Positions 33,497 to 42,563 are shown, numbered from the stretch's first letter. The stretch: 64,000 nucleotides of DNA from Bradyrhizobium algeriense (GCF_003062295.1 NZ_PYCN01000018.1:1-64000), one strand, 5' to 3'. Numbers and translations are program-made. Notes: a model not told the origin generated them from the sequence alone.

Positions 33497-34468
33497 TCAG
33501 TTGGTCTTCTTCGCCAGCCCGAGCTTTTCGACCACCTTCCGCTCGGACTCGGTGACCTCGACGACGAACTTCTTGTAGTCCTCGGTGCTCTTGTAGCTGG
33601 GCACCATGTCGAATTTGGCCAGCGTGGCGATCACGGCCGGATCGTCCAGCGCCTTCTTGAAGGCGTCGTGCAGCCTGGCGACGATCTTCGGGTCCATGCC
33701 CTTGGGGCCGGCGATGCCGAACGGGGAGTCATAGACCATGGGGTAGCCGAGTTCCTTTAACGTCGGCACGTCGGGATAATTCGGCGAGCGCGCCGAGGTC
33801 CACACCATCAGAAGCCGCAGCTTGCCGGCGTCGACCAGCGGCCGCCAGCCGGTCGAGTCCGCCTGCAGCATGGTGTGCTGGCCGAGCACTGCGGCATTGG
33901 TTTCCGCGCCGCCCTTGAATGGCACCTGCGTCAGCTTGATCCCCGCCATGCCGGCGATCTGCTCCATGCCGATATGCAGCGACGTGCCGGCGCCGGGCGT
34001 CGCATAGGTCACCTTGCCGGGATTCTGCTTGGCGTAGTCGACGACGTCCTTCCAGGTCTTGAACGGCGACTCGGCGCTGGTGGTGACGCCGAACGTGTAG
34101 CCGGTGAGGTGGACGATATAGGTAAAGTCCTTGTCCGGATTCCAGGAGACTTCCTGCATCAAGGGCAGGCGGAACACCGTGATCGGGATCTGGGCGATGG
34201 TGTAGCCGTCGGGCCTGGCGCCTGCCGCCATGGTGGCAGGGCCGACGGTGCCGCTGCCGCCGGCCTTGTTGTCGATGGCGATCGGCTGTCCGAGCACCTT
34301 GGAAGCGCTCTCGGCGAGCGCCCGCATCGAGATATCGGTCGAGCCGCCCGCAGGCCACGGGACGATCAGCGTGATCGGCTTGGTGGGATATTCCTGCGCG
34401 CCGGCGGCTGCTGAAATCAGCATGCCGACGGCGGCGACGGCGATCGTCAAACGGCGAGCTCTGGACAT
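33497..34468 (-). CDS. tctC: Tripartite tricarboxylate transporter, solute receptor TctC
   Basis: A 323-residue periplasmic receptor of the Bug/TctC family, with signal peptide (cleavage after SAAAGA) and the hallmark YPTKPITLIVPWPAGGSTD. The ATG at 34468 (MSRARRLTIAV) gives a normal signal peptide; the open frame continues 74 codons upstream without support. First gene of the tct unit; ligand unknown. Possible operators lie upstream at 34806-34820 and 34941-34955. Confidence 0.92.
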   Translation of the reverse strand: MSRARRLTIAVAAVGMLISAAAGAQEYPTKPITLIVPWPAGGSTDISMRALAESASKVLGQPIAIDNKAGGSGTVGPATMAAGARPDGYTIAQIPITVFRLPLMQEVSWNPDKDFTYIVHLTGYTFGVTTSAESPFKTWKDVVDYAKQNPGKVTYATPGAGTSLHIGMEQIAGMAGIKLTQVPFKGGAETNAAVLGQHTMLQADSTGWRPLVDAGKLRLLMVWTSARSPNYPDVPTLKELGYPMVYDSPFGIAGPKGMDPKIVARLHDAFKKALDDPAVIATLAKFDMVPSYKSTEDYKKFVVEVTESERKVVEKLGLAKKTN

Positions 34469-34805
34469 ATTGAACACTCCCTTGCGGCCTCTTTTGTGGG
34501 GAGGCGCGCTTATCTTCTTTTTCTGGGTTCGATCTTCCCCGAAATCGCCAGAGAAGAAAAGCGTATTGACCGCAGCGAACACCGCCGAGGCCGTCGCAAT
34601 CGGGTCGAAATGTGACATGCGACAAATTGGTCTGGCGCGGCCTCCCGAGATACGGAAATATGCCGTGGGCGGCAACCGCGCTTGCTTCACTGGCCTCCGG
34701 CTTGCGATCGATCATATCGGCCGTCAGCGATCGTCCGATCGGGCGAAGGGTGTCGCTCGCCAAATCAAGGCCCCCGGACGCCGCCATTGATGCCAGGTCT
34801 GCATG

Positions 34806-34820
34806 ATGCAAAATTTGCAT
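34806..34820. promoter_or_regulatory. Palindrome ATGCAAAATTTGCAT, site 1
   Basis: Perfect 7-bp arms around one base. It lies 337 bp upstream of tctC and 293 bp upstream of the LysR ATG. A second near-identical palindrome sits 135 bp away (centre to centre), so the pair probably binds one regulator, either the nearby LysR or another protein. Confidence 0.6.
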
Positions 34821-34940
34821 AACCTGCTCGCGACGTGGCAGGCTAATGAAGGCGCGACCTCATGGGTGAACGCGGACCGGCTCATATGACTGGCCGAGGA
34901 ATGATCGGGATTGTCGCACTGATGACGGCACGGTGTGGCG

Positions 34941-34955
34941 ATGCAAAGCTTGCAT
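34941..34955. promoter_or_regulatory. Palindrome ATGCAAAGCTTGCAT, site 2
   Basis: Six-bp arms ATGCAA/TTGCAT around AGC. It differs from site 1 at two central positions only. The 135-bp spacing is close to 13 helical turns, which would allow two bound dimers to face each other. Confidence 0.55.
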
Positions 34956-35112
34956 TGGCCAGCCTGCGGGCCGATCCGCTACGTTTGCCGGCATGGGGCT
35001 TCACATTTCGTATCGAGAACCAGCGCCGGTTGGCGTCCGCGGCCTTGCGCTGCCCCGAGGCGGGCTTTGCGGCCGCGCGGCGGGCGCGGCCCGCATCAAA
35101 GCGGGGAGCGTG

Positions 35113-36114
35113 ATGGAGCTTCGCTGGCTTCAGGATTTCCTGATGGTGGCCGAGACCGGCAATTTTACACGCGCCGCCGAGAAACGAAATACGTCTCAGG
35201 CCGCGTTCAGCCGCCGCATCAAGTCGCTGGAGGCCTGGCTCGGCTTCGACCTGATCGACCGCAGCGTCTACCCGACGCAGCTCACGCCGCAGGGCGAGCG
35301 TTTCCGCGAACATGCCGGCGAGTTGCTGCGGCAGATGCTCGACAGCCGTCTCAAGCTTGGCGGCAAGCCGCTTCGCCGCAACGAACATATCCGCATCGCC
35401 CTGCCGTTTGCGATGGCGACCGCGCGATTGCCACGTTGGTGGCAGGCCTGGTCACCGGAGCGGCGGCTGAGCTGTTCGGTGGTGGTGGGCAACATCCACG
35501 ATCTCGTCACCTCGCTGGTGTCAGACAATGTGGACCTGATGATCTGCTACCACCATGCCCAGCAGCCGATCCATCTCGATCCGGATCTTTACGAGTGTGT
35601 GACGCTCGGCACAGAATTCCTGCGGCCCTATGCCAGCGAAGCGCTGGTGGCCAAGGGAGGCGCGTCGCTGCCCGGACGGGCGTCGCATCCGGTGCCGCTC
35701 CTGATGTATTCGCCCGGCGTCTACTTCGCCCGGCTGGTCGATCTCATCCTCGAGAATGCCCCCATTGCCGGCGTCCGGGTCATCGAAAGCGACATGTCCG
35801 ACGTGCTGTGCGGGATGGCGCTGAGCGGCCGCGGGGTAGCTTGGTTAACGGAGGGCACCGTGGCGGCTTCGGGCCGGAAGCGGCTGACCCCGATCGGCGG
35901 CGACAAATGGGCGTTGCCTTTGTCTTTAGTCGCATTCAGGGGTCGAATGCATGATGGTCAACGGGCACTAAATCTGTTTTGGTCCGAATTGTGCAGGCAT
36001 AGTGCCGGGCACGCCGGGGGCGGTCTTGCGAAGACAGGTTCGAGACCGCCGGTGAAACCATCTGGCAAATTACTTCGTAAGCTACCCGGCAAGTCGCCAA
36101 ATTCGGGTGGATGA
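35113..36114 (+). CDS. LysR-family transcriptional regulator
   Basis: A 333-residue LysR regulator: winged helix at residues 1-60 (MELRWLQDFLMVAETGNFTR, with QAAFSRRIKSLE) and a LysR substrate-binding domain to about residue 290. The C-terminal 40 residues are Lys/Pro/Gly-rich and extend past the usual end. ATG 35113 follows GGGGAG; the frame is open 60 codons farther up. It is divergent from tctC and lies 34 bp upstream of gltI on the same strand, so it could regulate either or both transport systems. Confidence 0.87.
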   Translation: MELRWLQDFLMVAETGNFTRAAEKRNTSQAAFSRRIKSLEAWLGFDLIDRSVYPTQLTPQGERFREHAGELLRQMLDSRLKLGGKPLRRNEHIRIALPFAMATARLPRWWQAWSPERRLSCSVVVGNIHDLVTSLVSDNVDLMICYHHAQQPIHLDPDLYECVTLGTEFLRPYASEALVAKGGASLPGRASHPVPLLMYSPGVYFARLVDLILENAPIAGVRVIESDMSDVLCGMALSGRGVAWLTEGTVAASGRKRLTPIGGDKWALPLSLVAFRGRMHDGQRALNLFWSELCRHSAGHAGGGLAKTGSRPPVKPSGKLLRKLPGKSPNSGG

Positions 36115-36148
36115 GCAATCATCTGCAACCCTTCAAAGGAGAAGTTAC

Positions 36149-37060
36149 GTGAAACATCCTCAGATTTTCGGCTATCTGCTCGCGGGCGTCCTGTGCGCCG
36201 GGCCGGCAATGGCGCAGGAACTCACCGGGACGCTGAAGAACATCAAGGACACCGGCGCCATCACGCTCGGCTTCCGTGACTCGTCCATTCCGTTCTCCTA
36301 CCTCGACGACAACCAGAAGCCGATCGGCTACGCCATGGACATCTGTTACAAGATCGTCGATGCCGTGAAGAAGGAGCTCAAGCTCGACAAGCTCGAGGTC
36401 AAGCTCAATCCGGTGACGTCGTCGACCCGCATCCCGCTGCTCGCCAACGGCACGATCGATCTCGAATGCGGCTCGACCACCAACAATGCCGAGCGCCAGA
36501 AGCAGATCGCCTACACCAACACCCACTTCCTGACCGCGAGCCGCTACGTCACCAAGAAGGCGGCCAAGATCAACTCGATCGACGATCTCAAGGGCAAGTC
36601 GGTGGTCTCCACCGCCGGCACCACCAACATCAAGCAGCTCACGGAAGCCAACGGAGCGCGCAGCCTCAACATCAACATCATCCCGGCCAAGGATCACGCG
36701 GAAGCGTTCCTGATGGTCGAGACCGACCGCGCGGTGGCGTTCGTGATGGACGACATCCTGCTGGCGAGCCTGATCGCCGGCTCGAAGGCGCCGGCCGACT
36801 ACGTCATCTCCAAGGATGCGTTCTCCAAGCCCGAGCCCTACGGCATCATGCTGCGCAAGGATGATCCGGCCTTCAAGAAAGTCGTCGATGCCGCGACCGC
36901 GGCGATCTACACAGGCGGCGAGGGCCAGAAGATCTACGACAAGTGGTTCACGCAGAAGATCCCGCCCAAGGGGCTGAACCTCAACTCGCCGATCAGCGCC
37001 GAACTGAAGAACCAGTTCGCCAAGCCGTCGGATTCGCCAGATCCGGATTCGTATAAGTAA
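36149..37060 (+). CDS. gltI: Glutamate/aspartate-type ABC transporter, solute-binding protein
   Basis: A 303-residue periplasmic amino-acid receptor. Signal peptide ends at PAMA/QE; the mature protein has the receptor pattern GAITLGFRDSSIPFSYLDDN, then GYAMDICYKIVDAV and TSSTRIPLLANGTIDLECG, matching GltI. GTG at 36149, seven bases after AAAGGAG, is the start. It begins the gltIJKL group, with a strong hairpin between gltI and gltJ. Confidence 0.92.
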   Translation: MKHPQIFGYLLAGVLCAGPAMAQELTGTLKNIKDTGAITLGFRDSSIPFSYLDDNQKPIGYAMDICYKIVDAVKKELKLDKLEVKLNPVTSSTRIPLLANGTIDLECGSTTNNAERQKQIAYTNTHFLTASRYVTKKAAKINSIDDLKGKSVVSTAGTTNIKQLTEANGARSLNINIIPAKDHAEAFLMVETDRAVAFVMDDILLASLIAGSKAPADYVISKDAFSKPEPYGIMLRKDDPAFKKVVDAATAAIYTGGEGQKIYDKWFTQKIPPKGLNLNSPISAELKNQFAKPSDSPDPDSYK

Positions 37061-37150
37061 GGGTAGACCCTCATCGTGAGGCGCCGCGCTATGCGCGGCT
37101 CCTCCGGCAACAGCGGCGAAGCCGTTATGCAGGGTAAAGGGCAATAGCTG

Positions 37151-37187
37151 GTCCGGCCATTTTTCAAGCGGAAAATGGCCGGACTTT
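37151..37187 (+). terminator. Intrinsic terminator/attenuating hairpin between gltI and gltJ
   Basis: GTCCGGCCATTTT (37151-37163) pairs with AAAATGGCCGGAC (37172-37184), followed by TTTT. It should end most transcripts after gltI, giving more receptor than permease, as is usual for ABC importers. Confidence 0.8.
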
Positions 37188-37274
37188 TGCATAGGCGTAG
37201 TGACGGGTAAGCGATAGTGATACATAGGCGTTGATGACCAAGAGCATTATCGGCACTTTCGGGCAGGGTGCAGC

Positions 37275-38006
37275 GTGAACTACAACTGGAATTGGCACAT
37301 CTTCTTCGAGCCGAACCCGACCGGGGCCGGCAATTATCTCGACATGTTGGCGGCGGGCCTAGTGCTGACCATCGAGACGGCGCTTCTTGCCTGGGTCATT
37401 GCGCTGATCTTCGGCACGATCATCGGCATCCTGCGCTCGCTGCCGTCGAAGACGGCATCCTGGATCGGCTTTGGCTATGTCGAATTCTTCCGCAACATGC
37501 CGCTCCTGGTGCAGCTGTTTCTCTGGTTCTTCGTGCTGCCGGAGCTGCTGCCGCGCGCCGCAGGGCTGTGGATGAAGCAGCTCCCCAACGCGCCGTTCTG
37601 GACGGCGGCGATCGGGGTAGGGCTGTTCATGTCGGCTCGTGTCGCCGTGCAGCTTGCCGCCGGCATCGCCTCGTTGCCGCGCGGGCAGAAGCAGGCGGCA
37701 ACGGCGCTCGGGCTGACGACAGGGCAAGGCTATCGCTACGTACTGCTGCCAATCGCGTTCCGCATCATCCTGCCGCCGCTCACGTCCGAATTCCTCAACA
37801 CCATCAAGAATACCTCGGTCGCGATCACCATCGGCCTGATCGAGCTGACCGGCCAGGCGCGGGCGATGCAGGAATTCTCGTTCCAGGTGTTCGAGGCCTT
37901 CACCGCCGCGACCGTGATGTATCTGGCGATCAACATCGTCGTTGTCACCGGCATGCGCTTCCTCGAACGCAGCCTGGCGATCCCCGGCTACATCACGGGG
38001 AAATGA
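37275..38006 (+). CDS. gltJ: Amino-acid ABC transporter permease GltJ
   Basis: A 243-residue inner-membrane permease of the His/Glu/Gln/Arg family. It has about five helices, the family segment FGYVEFFRNMPLLVQLF, and the EAA loop region AATALGLTTGQGYRYVLLP that contacts the ATPase. GTG at 37275 is the start. Stop overlaps the gltK start (ATGA). Confidence 0.9.
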   Translation: MNYNWNWHIFFEPNPTGAGNYLDMLAAGLVLTIETALLAWVIALIFGTIIGILRSLPSKTASWIGFGYVEFFRNMPLLVQLFLWFFVLPELLPRAAGLWMKQLPNAPFWTAAIGVGLFMSARVAVQLAAGIASLPRGQKQAATALGLTTGQGYRYVLLPIAFRIILPPLTSEFLNTIKNTSVAITIGLIELTGQARAMQEFSFQVFEAFTAATVMYLAINIVVVTGMRFLERSLAIPGYITGK

Positions 38007-38701
38007 CGATGTTCGACAATCTCGATTTCGACGTCATCCGCCGCTCGCTGCCGTATCTCTTCCTCGACGGCATGAGTTTCACGCTGATGCTGACCGGGTT
38101 GTCGGCGCTGGGCGGCCTGGTCTTCGGCACGCTGATCGCGCTGATGCGGCTGTCGAGCTACAGGCTGCTCGGCCGCATCGCCGGGCTCTATGTCGACTTC
38201 ATGCGTTCGCTGCCGCTGGTGCTGGTGATCTTCTGGTTCTATTTCCTGGTGCCCTATATCGGGCAATGGGTGACCGGCGCGTCGCGGCCCATTCGCGTCG
38301 GCGCGTTCACCTCGTCGTTGGTCACCTTCATCATGTTCGAGGCGGCGTATTTCTCCGAGATCATGCGCGCCGGCATCCAGTCCATTTCCAAGGGACAGCC
38401 GGCGGCCGCAAGCGCGCTTGGCCTGACCTACAGCCAGTCCATGCGCTACATCGTGCTGCCGCAAGCGTTCCGGAATATGCTGCCGGTGCTGTTGACGCAG
38501 ACCATTGTGCTGTTCCAGGACACCTCATTGGTCTATGTGCTGTCGATCCCGGATTTTCTCGGCGCCGCCAGCAAGGTGGCCCAGCGCGACGGCCGGCTGG
38601 TCGAGATGTACCTGTTCGCGGCCGCGGTCTATTTCGCGATTTCCTGTTTCGCGTCCTACGGCGTCCGGCGCCTGCAGGCACGCATTGCCATTGTACGGTG
38701 A
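38003..38701 (+). CDS. gltK: Amino-acid ABC transporter permease GltK
   Basis: A 232-residue permease paralogous to GltJ, with YVDFMRSLPLVLVIFWFYFL and the EAA loop AASALGLTYSQSMRYIVLPQ. ATG at 38003 overlaps the gltJ stop; a second ATG at 38009 is possible. It forms the membrane heterodimer with GltJ and is followed 4 bp on by gltL. Confidence 0.9.
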   Translation: MTMFDNLDFDVIRRSLPYLFLDGMSFTLMLTGLSALGGLVFGTLIALMRLSSYRLLGRIAGLYVDFMRSLPLVLVIFWFYFLVPYIGQWVTGASRPIRVGAFTSSLVTFIMFEAAYFSEIMRAGIQSISKGQPAAASALGLTYSQSMRYIVLPQAFRNMLPVLLTQTIVLFQDTSLVYVLSIPDFLGAASKVAQRDGRLVEMYLFAAAVYFAISCFASYGVRRLQARIAIVR

Positions 38702-38705
38702 GAGC

Positions 38706-39437
38706 ATGATCGAAATCAGCCATGTCAATAAATGGTACGGGCCGACATTTCAGGTGTTGAAGGACTGCACCACCAATGTCGCCAAGGGCGAGGTCGTGGT
38801 GGTGTGCGGCCCGTCGGGTTCGGGCAAGTCGACGCTGATCAAATGCGTCAACGCGCTGGAGCCGTTCCAGGAAGGCCAGATCATCCTCGACGGCATCAAG
38901 GTCAACGATCCCAAGACCGATCTGCCGAAACTGCGCGCCCGCGTCGGCATGGTGTTCCAGCATTTCGAGCTGTTCCCGCATTTGCGGATCATCGAAAACC
39001 TGTGCCTGGCGCAGGAGAAGGTGCTGGGCCGTTCGCACCAGGAGGCGATGGCCAAGGGCGAGAAGCTGCTCGAGCGCGTCGGGTTGACGGTGCAAGCCAA
39101 CAAATACCCCGCCGAATTGTCCGGCGGCCAGCAGCAGCGTGTCGCGATCGCCCGGGCGCTGGCGATGGATCCGATCGCGATGCTGTTCGATGAGCCGACC
39201 TCGGCGCTCGATCCCGAAATGATCAGCGAGGTGCTCGACGTCATGGTCGATCTCGCCCATGAGGGCATGACCATGATGGTCGTCACCCACGAAATGGGTT
39301 TTGCCAGCAAGGTCGCCAATCGCGTGATCTTCATGGACAAGGGCGAGATCGTCGAGGATGCGCTGAAGACCGATTTCTTCGGCAGTCCCCGCAGCGAGCG
39401 CGCGCAGCAGTTCCTGTCGAAGATTCTGTCGCACTAG
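38706..39437 (+). CDS. gltL: Amino-acid ABC transporter ATPase GltL
   Basis: A 243-residue ABC ATPase. Walker A GPSGSGKST (residues 35-43), signature LSGGQQQRVAIARAL, Walker B AMLFDEPTSALDP and switch His in VVTHEM are intact. It powers the GltJK permease. Normal length. A dispersed repeat follows at once. Confidence 0.94.
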   Translation: MIEISHVNKWYGPTFQVLKDCTTNVAKGEVVVVCGPSGSGKSTLIKCVNALEPFQEGQIILDGIKVNDPKTDLPKLRARVGMVFQHFELFPHLRIIENLCLAQEKVLGRSHQEAMAKGEKLLERVGLTVQANKYPAELSGGQQQRVAIARALAMDPIAMLFDEPTSALDPEMISEVLDVMVDLAHEGMTMMVVTHEMGFASKVANRVIFMDKGEIVEDALKTDFFGSPRSERAQQFLSKILSH

Positions 39438-39443
39438 TTTCCC

Positions 39444-39545
39444 GTCATTCCGGGATGCGCCCATTTTGGGCGCAGGCCCGGAATCCATACTCCCGATCTT
39501 GGTTATGGATTCCGGGCTCGCGCCAAATGGCGCGCCCCCGAATGA
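39444..39545. repeat. Palindromic dispersed repeat, GTCATTCCGG type (second copy)
   Basis: GTCATTCCGGGATGCGCCC opens the element and CGCGCCCCCGAATGA closes it, with GGAATCCATA / TATGGATTCC paired at the centre. The right end is degraded relative to the copy at 5541-5620. It separates gltL from the aminotransferase gene and could terminate the glt transcript. Confidence 0.75.
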
Positions 39546-39623
39546 AAGCACCCGTTCCTCGCCATTAACGAGTTGTATATAACGTCCGCCGCAACGGCGC
39601 CACTACCTCCAGGAGAACCTACT

Positions 39624-40484
39624 TTGGAACAGATCGCTTACGTCAACGGTTCGTACGTGCCACTTTCAGAGGCGAAGGTCTCGATCCTCGACCGCGGATT
39701 CCTGTTTGCCGACGGCATCTATGAGGTCGCCGCCGTGCTCGAAGGCAAGCTGATCGACAATGCCTCGCATCTGGCGCGGCTGGAGCGCTCGGTCGGCGAG
39801 ATCGAGCTGGCGTTGCCGGAGACGACCGCACGCATCCAGGAGATCCAGAAGGAGCTGATCGCGCGCAACAATCTCGTCAACGGCATGGTCTATCTCGAAG
39901 TGACCCGCGGCGCCGATACCGGGCGCGACTTTGCGTTTCCCAAGGGCGACGTCAAGCCGACGCTGATCATGTTCACCTCGACCAAGGACATCATCAACGC
40001 GCCCTCAGCCAAGACCGGCATCAACGTGATCACGGTGCCCGATCTGCGCTGGGCGCGGCGCGACATCAAGAGCGTGGCGCTGCTGGCGCAGGTGCTGGCC
40101 AAGCAGGCTGCGGCGGTGGCCGGCGCCGGCGAGGCCTGGATGATCGAGGACGGCAAGGTGACCGAAGGCGGCTCGTCGTCGTGCTTCATCCTGACCCAGG
40201 ACGATGTGATCGTGACGCGGCAGAACGGCAGCGCGATCCTGCCCGGCTGCACCCGCAAGGCCGTGGTTGCTTTGGCCGAAGAGCGCCAGCTTCGCGTCGA
40301 GGAGCGGGCGTTTTCGGTCGAGGAGGCGCTGGCCGCCAAGGAAGCCTTCGTCACCAGCGCCAGCGTTTTCGTGCAGGGCGTGGTTTCGATCGACGGCAAG
40401 AAGATCGCCGACGGCAAGCCCGGCCCGATGACCAACCGCCTGCGCGAGATCTATGTCGAGTTCGCCAAGACGACGGCGGTGTAG
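39624..40484 (+). CDS. dat: D-amino-acid aminotransferase
   Basis: A 286-residue class IV PLP enzyme that transaminates D-amino acids with 2-oxoglutarate. Catalytic Lys149 (RRDIKS) and the PLP-nitrogen partner Glu181 (VTEGGSSS) are present at the positions expected from Bacillus D-AAT (145 and 177) with a constant offset of four; SILDRGFLFADGIYEV is typical. I chose TTG 39624 because AGGAGAA is well spaced before it and the length then equals the family norm; another TTG at 39573 lengthens it by 17. Lying after gltIJKL, it may process imported amino acids. Confidence 0.87.
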   Translation: MEQIAYVNGSYVPLSEAKVSILDRGFLFADGIYEVAAVLEGKLIDNASHLARLERSVGEIELALPETTARIQEIQKELIARNNLVNGMVYLEVTRGADTGRDFAFPKGDVKPTLIMFTSTKDIINAPSAKTGINVITVPDLRWARRDIKSVALLAQVLAKQAAAVAGAGEAWMIEDGKVTEGGSSSCFILTQDDVIVTRQNGSAILPGCTRKAVVALAEERQLRVEERAFSVEEALAAKEAFVTSASVFVQGVVSIDGKKIADGKPGPMTNRLREIYVEFAKTTAV

Positions 40485-40564
40485 CGCGCCGAGACGTCAT
40501 CGGCCGGCTTGCCGCCTCCGCTAGCTAAAGCTACGGCGAGCCAATGAGGAAGGCCTCGGCGTAG

Positions 40565-40665
40565 CCTTGGCGTAGCCGGGACCGGGCGATCCAGTATTCC
40601 AGAGACGATTGTGCTTGAACCGAGATGCGCGGCGTACTGGATGCCCCGCATGCGCGGGGCATGAC
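40565..40665. repeat. Intergenic repeat with GCCCCGC/GCGGGGC hairpin
   Basis: The stretch contains GATCCAGTATTCCAGAGACG, then CGTACTGGATGCCCCGCATG and GCGGGGCATGAC, forming the hairpin GCCCCGCATGCGCGGGGC (40643-40660). It resembles a repeat family I associate with Bradyrhizobium intergenic DNA. It lies between convergent dat and the AhpD-like gene. Confidence 0.6.
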
Positions 40666-40673
40666 AGCGAAAC

Positions 40674-41135
40674 TTAAGCCACCGCAGCCTTGGCCTTCAC
40701 GGGATGCACCGCGCGAAAAGCGATGGCGAGCCTGTTCCAGGCATTGATGGCCCCGATCAGCATGGTCAGATTGACCGTCTCCGTCTCCGAGAAGTGGGCG
40801 CGCACGTCTGCGTAGAGATCGTCGGGCGCGTGGGTTTCGGCGATCAGCGTCAATGCCTCGGTCCATGCCAAGGCGGCGCGTTCGCGGTCGGTGTACAGCG
40901 GCGACTCGTGCCAGGCGTTCAACAGATACAGCCGCTGCTCGGTCTCGCCCAGCTTGCGGGCGTCCTGAGTGTGCATGTTGATGCAATAAGCGCAGCCGTT
41001 GATCTGCGAGGCACGCGTCTTTACCAGTTCGATCAGCGATTTTTCGAGGCCGGACGCGACGATCTGGGCCTCCAGCGCGACGAGCGCTTTGATGGTATCG
41101 GGGGCGGCCTGGTAGTAGTTCATCCGGGGTTTCAT
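40674..41135 (-). CDS. AhpD-like carboxymuconolactone decarboxylase family protein
   Basis: A 153-residue all-helical protein of the AhpD/CMD fold. The redox pair Cys48/Cys51 with His55 (NGCAYCINMH) marks the alkylhydroperoxidase-like group, which reduces peroxides with thiol partners. ATG at 41135 (MKPRMNYYQAAP) matches family starts. Upstream the frame is open 47 codons into the divergent promoter region shared with the serine hydrolase. Confidence 0.87.
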   Translation of the reverse strand: MKPRMNYYQAAPDTIKALVALEAQIVASGLEKSLIELVKTRASQINGCAYCINMHTQDARKLGETEQRLYLLNAWHESPLYTDRERAALAWTEALTLIAETHAPDDLYADVRAHFSETETVNLTMLIGAINAWNRLAIAFRAVHPVKAKAAVA

Positions 41136-41264
41136 GGTCGTTCTCCTCTGAACGTTTTCAATTTGAACGATTGTCGGAGTGTATCTAATCGAGAAGATGG
41201 TCGCCATCTGGATCGATGCTTGTCGATCTAATAAGGTCGTTACCTGCAATGGGGAAAATCGCGG

Positions 41265-42548
41265 ATGCCTACGCACAAGCCGGTGTCATCAAGTCATCAT
41301 GCGTCGCTGCTGGCAGTGGTCGTCGCGCTGGCCTGGCTGGGCGCCTTGCTTCCCGTCGTGGCATTCGGTCCGCCGCCGAACGCGCAATTGTCGCTGGAGA
41401 AGCTTTCACGGATCGACGCGTTCCTCAACGACCAGGTCGCACAAGGGGAAATTCCGGGCGCCATCGTCCTGATCCAGCGCCACGGCAAGCCGGTCTATTT
41501 CAGGTGGTTCGGCAAGCGCGATGTCGATGCCGGAATCGATATGACGAGGGATACGATCTTTCCGCTGCATTCGCTCACCAAAACGGTCACCAGTTTTGCC
41601 GCGATGATGCTGATCGATCGCGGCAAGATCAAACTCGACGATCCCGTCGCCAAGTACATTCCCTCTTTCGCCGGCATGAAGGTCGGCGTCGAGCGCAAGG
41701 ATGAGTCCGGCAAGGCCGTGCTCGATCTCGCGCCATTGCGCCGGCCGGTCACGATCGAGGACCTGCTGCTGCATACATCGGGGATCACTTATGGCTTCTA
41801 CGGGCCGCGAGGGCCGGTGAAGGCGGCGTATGACGGCATTTATCTCGGCGACTTCGACAATGCCGAATTTGCCGAGCGGATCGCCAAACTGCCGCTGGCG
41901 GAGCAGCCGCGCACGCTGTGGGATTACGGGCATTCGATCGACGTGCTCGGCCGCGTGATCGAGGTCGTGTCCGGGCAGTCGCTGTACCAGTTTGAAAAGA
42001 CGGAACTGTTCGATCCCCTGGGGATGACGACGACCAAATTCTTTTTGACCGATCCGGCTGAGCGGAGCCGCTATGCCCGGCCGCTGCGCAAGGATCAGCA
42101 TGTTGAGCGGACTTCGCTCGATGTTACGCGATGGGAATCCGGCGGCGGCGGATTGGTCTCGACGGTTGCCGATCTCGCGCGCTACGGGCAAATGCTCCTC
42201 AATGGCGGCACGCTCGACGGCAGGACCTATCTCAGTACCGCTACGTTTGCGGCGATGACGACTGACCATATCGGCCCGGGCTCGGGCGTCGAACGCAATT
42301 ACTTTTATTACCCCGGCGACGGCTTTGGGTTTGGCTACGGTTTTGGTGTCCGCACCAATCCCGGCAATGCCGTCCCGCCGCCACCGGGCTCGCTCGGCGA
42401 AATCAAATGGGACGGCGCCACCGGCGCCTACCTCGTGGTCGACCACGCGCAGGACATGTTCTTCGTCGTGCTGGAAAATGCGCCGTCGGCCCGCCAGCAT
42501 GTGCAGGTGAACGTCAAGAAGCTGATTTACGACGCGTTCGAGAAATGA
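41265..42548 (+). CDS. Serine hydrolase of the beta-lactamase / class C (EstB-like) family
   Basis: A 427-residue protein with an N-terminal hydrophobic export signal (residues 13-34) and a penicillin-binding-like hydrolase domain. The nucleophile motif is Ser103-L-T-Lys106, and the second motif is Tyr-Gly-His in WDYGHSID near residue 220. Most relatives are esterases or peptidases rather than true beta-lactamases. It is followed 15 bp on by an acyltransferase gene, with which it is probably co-transcribed. Confidence 0.85.
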   Translation: MPTHKPVSSSHHASLLAVVVALAWLGALLPVVAFGPPPNAQLSLEKLSRIDAFLNDQVAQGEIPGAIVLIQRHGKPVYFRWFGKRDVDAGIDMTRDTIFPLHSLTKTVTSFAAMMLIDRGKIKLDDPVAKYIPSFAGMKVGVERKDESGKAVLDLAPLRRPVTIEDLLLHTSGITYGFYGPRGPVKAAYDGIYLGDFDNAEFAERIAKLPLAEQPRTLWDYGHSIDVLGRVIEVVSGQSLYQFEKTELFDPLGMTTTKFFLTDPAERSRYARPLRKDQHVERTSLDVTRWESGGGGLVSTVADLARYGQMLLNGGTLDGRTYLSTATFAAMTTDHIGPGSGVERNYFYYPGDGFGFGYGFGVRTNPGNAVPPPPGSLGEIKWDGATGAYLVVDHAQDMFFVVLENAPSARQHVQVNVKKLIYDAFEK

Positions 42549-42563
42549 CCGGGCGCAGGCTCG

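Larger units (their letters stand above)
34469..35112. other. Long intergenic region between divergent tctC and LysR genes
   Basis: These 644 bp contain no gene I can support; short frames on both strands are low-complexity with Arg/Ala-rich translations. Two matching 15-bp palindromes lie within it. The segment next to tctC (34500-34570) is A+T richer and likely holds its promoter. Confidence 0.5.

Noticed and set aside
34612..35113. Two short + strand frames in the tctC-LysR gap
   Set aside because: No ribosome-binding site or recognisable domain; Arg/Ala-rich composition typical of chance frames in high G+C DNA.
41265..42548. True beta-lactamase (antibiotic resistance) gene
   Set aside because: The second motif is Tyr-Gly-His rather than the classic class C Tyr-Ala-Asn and the context is envelope modification; an esterase or peptidase role is more likely.
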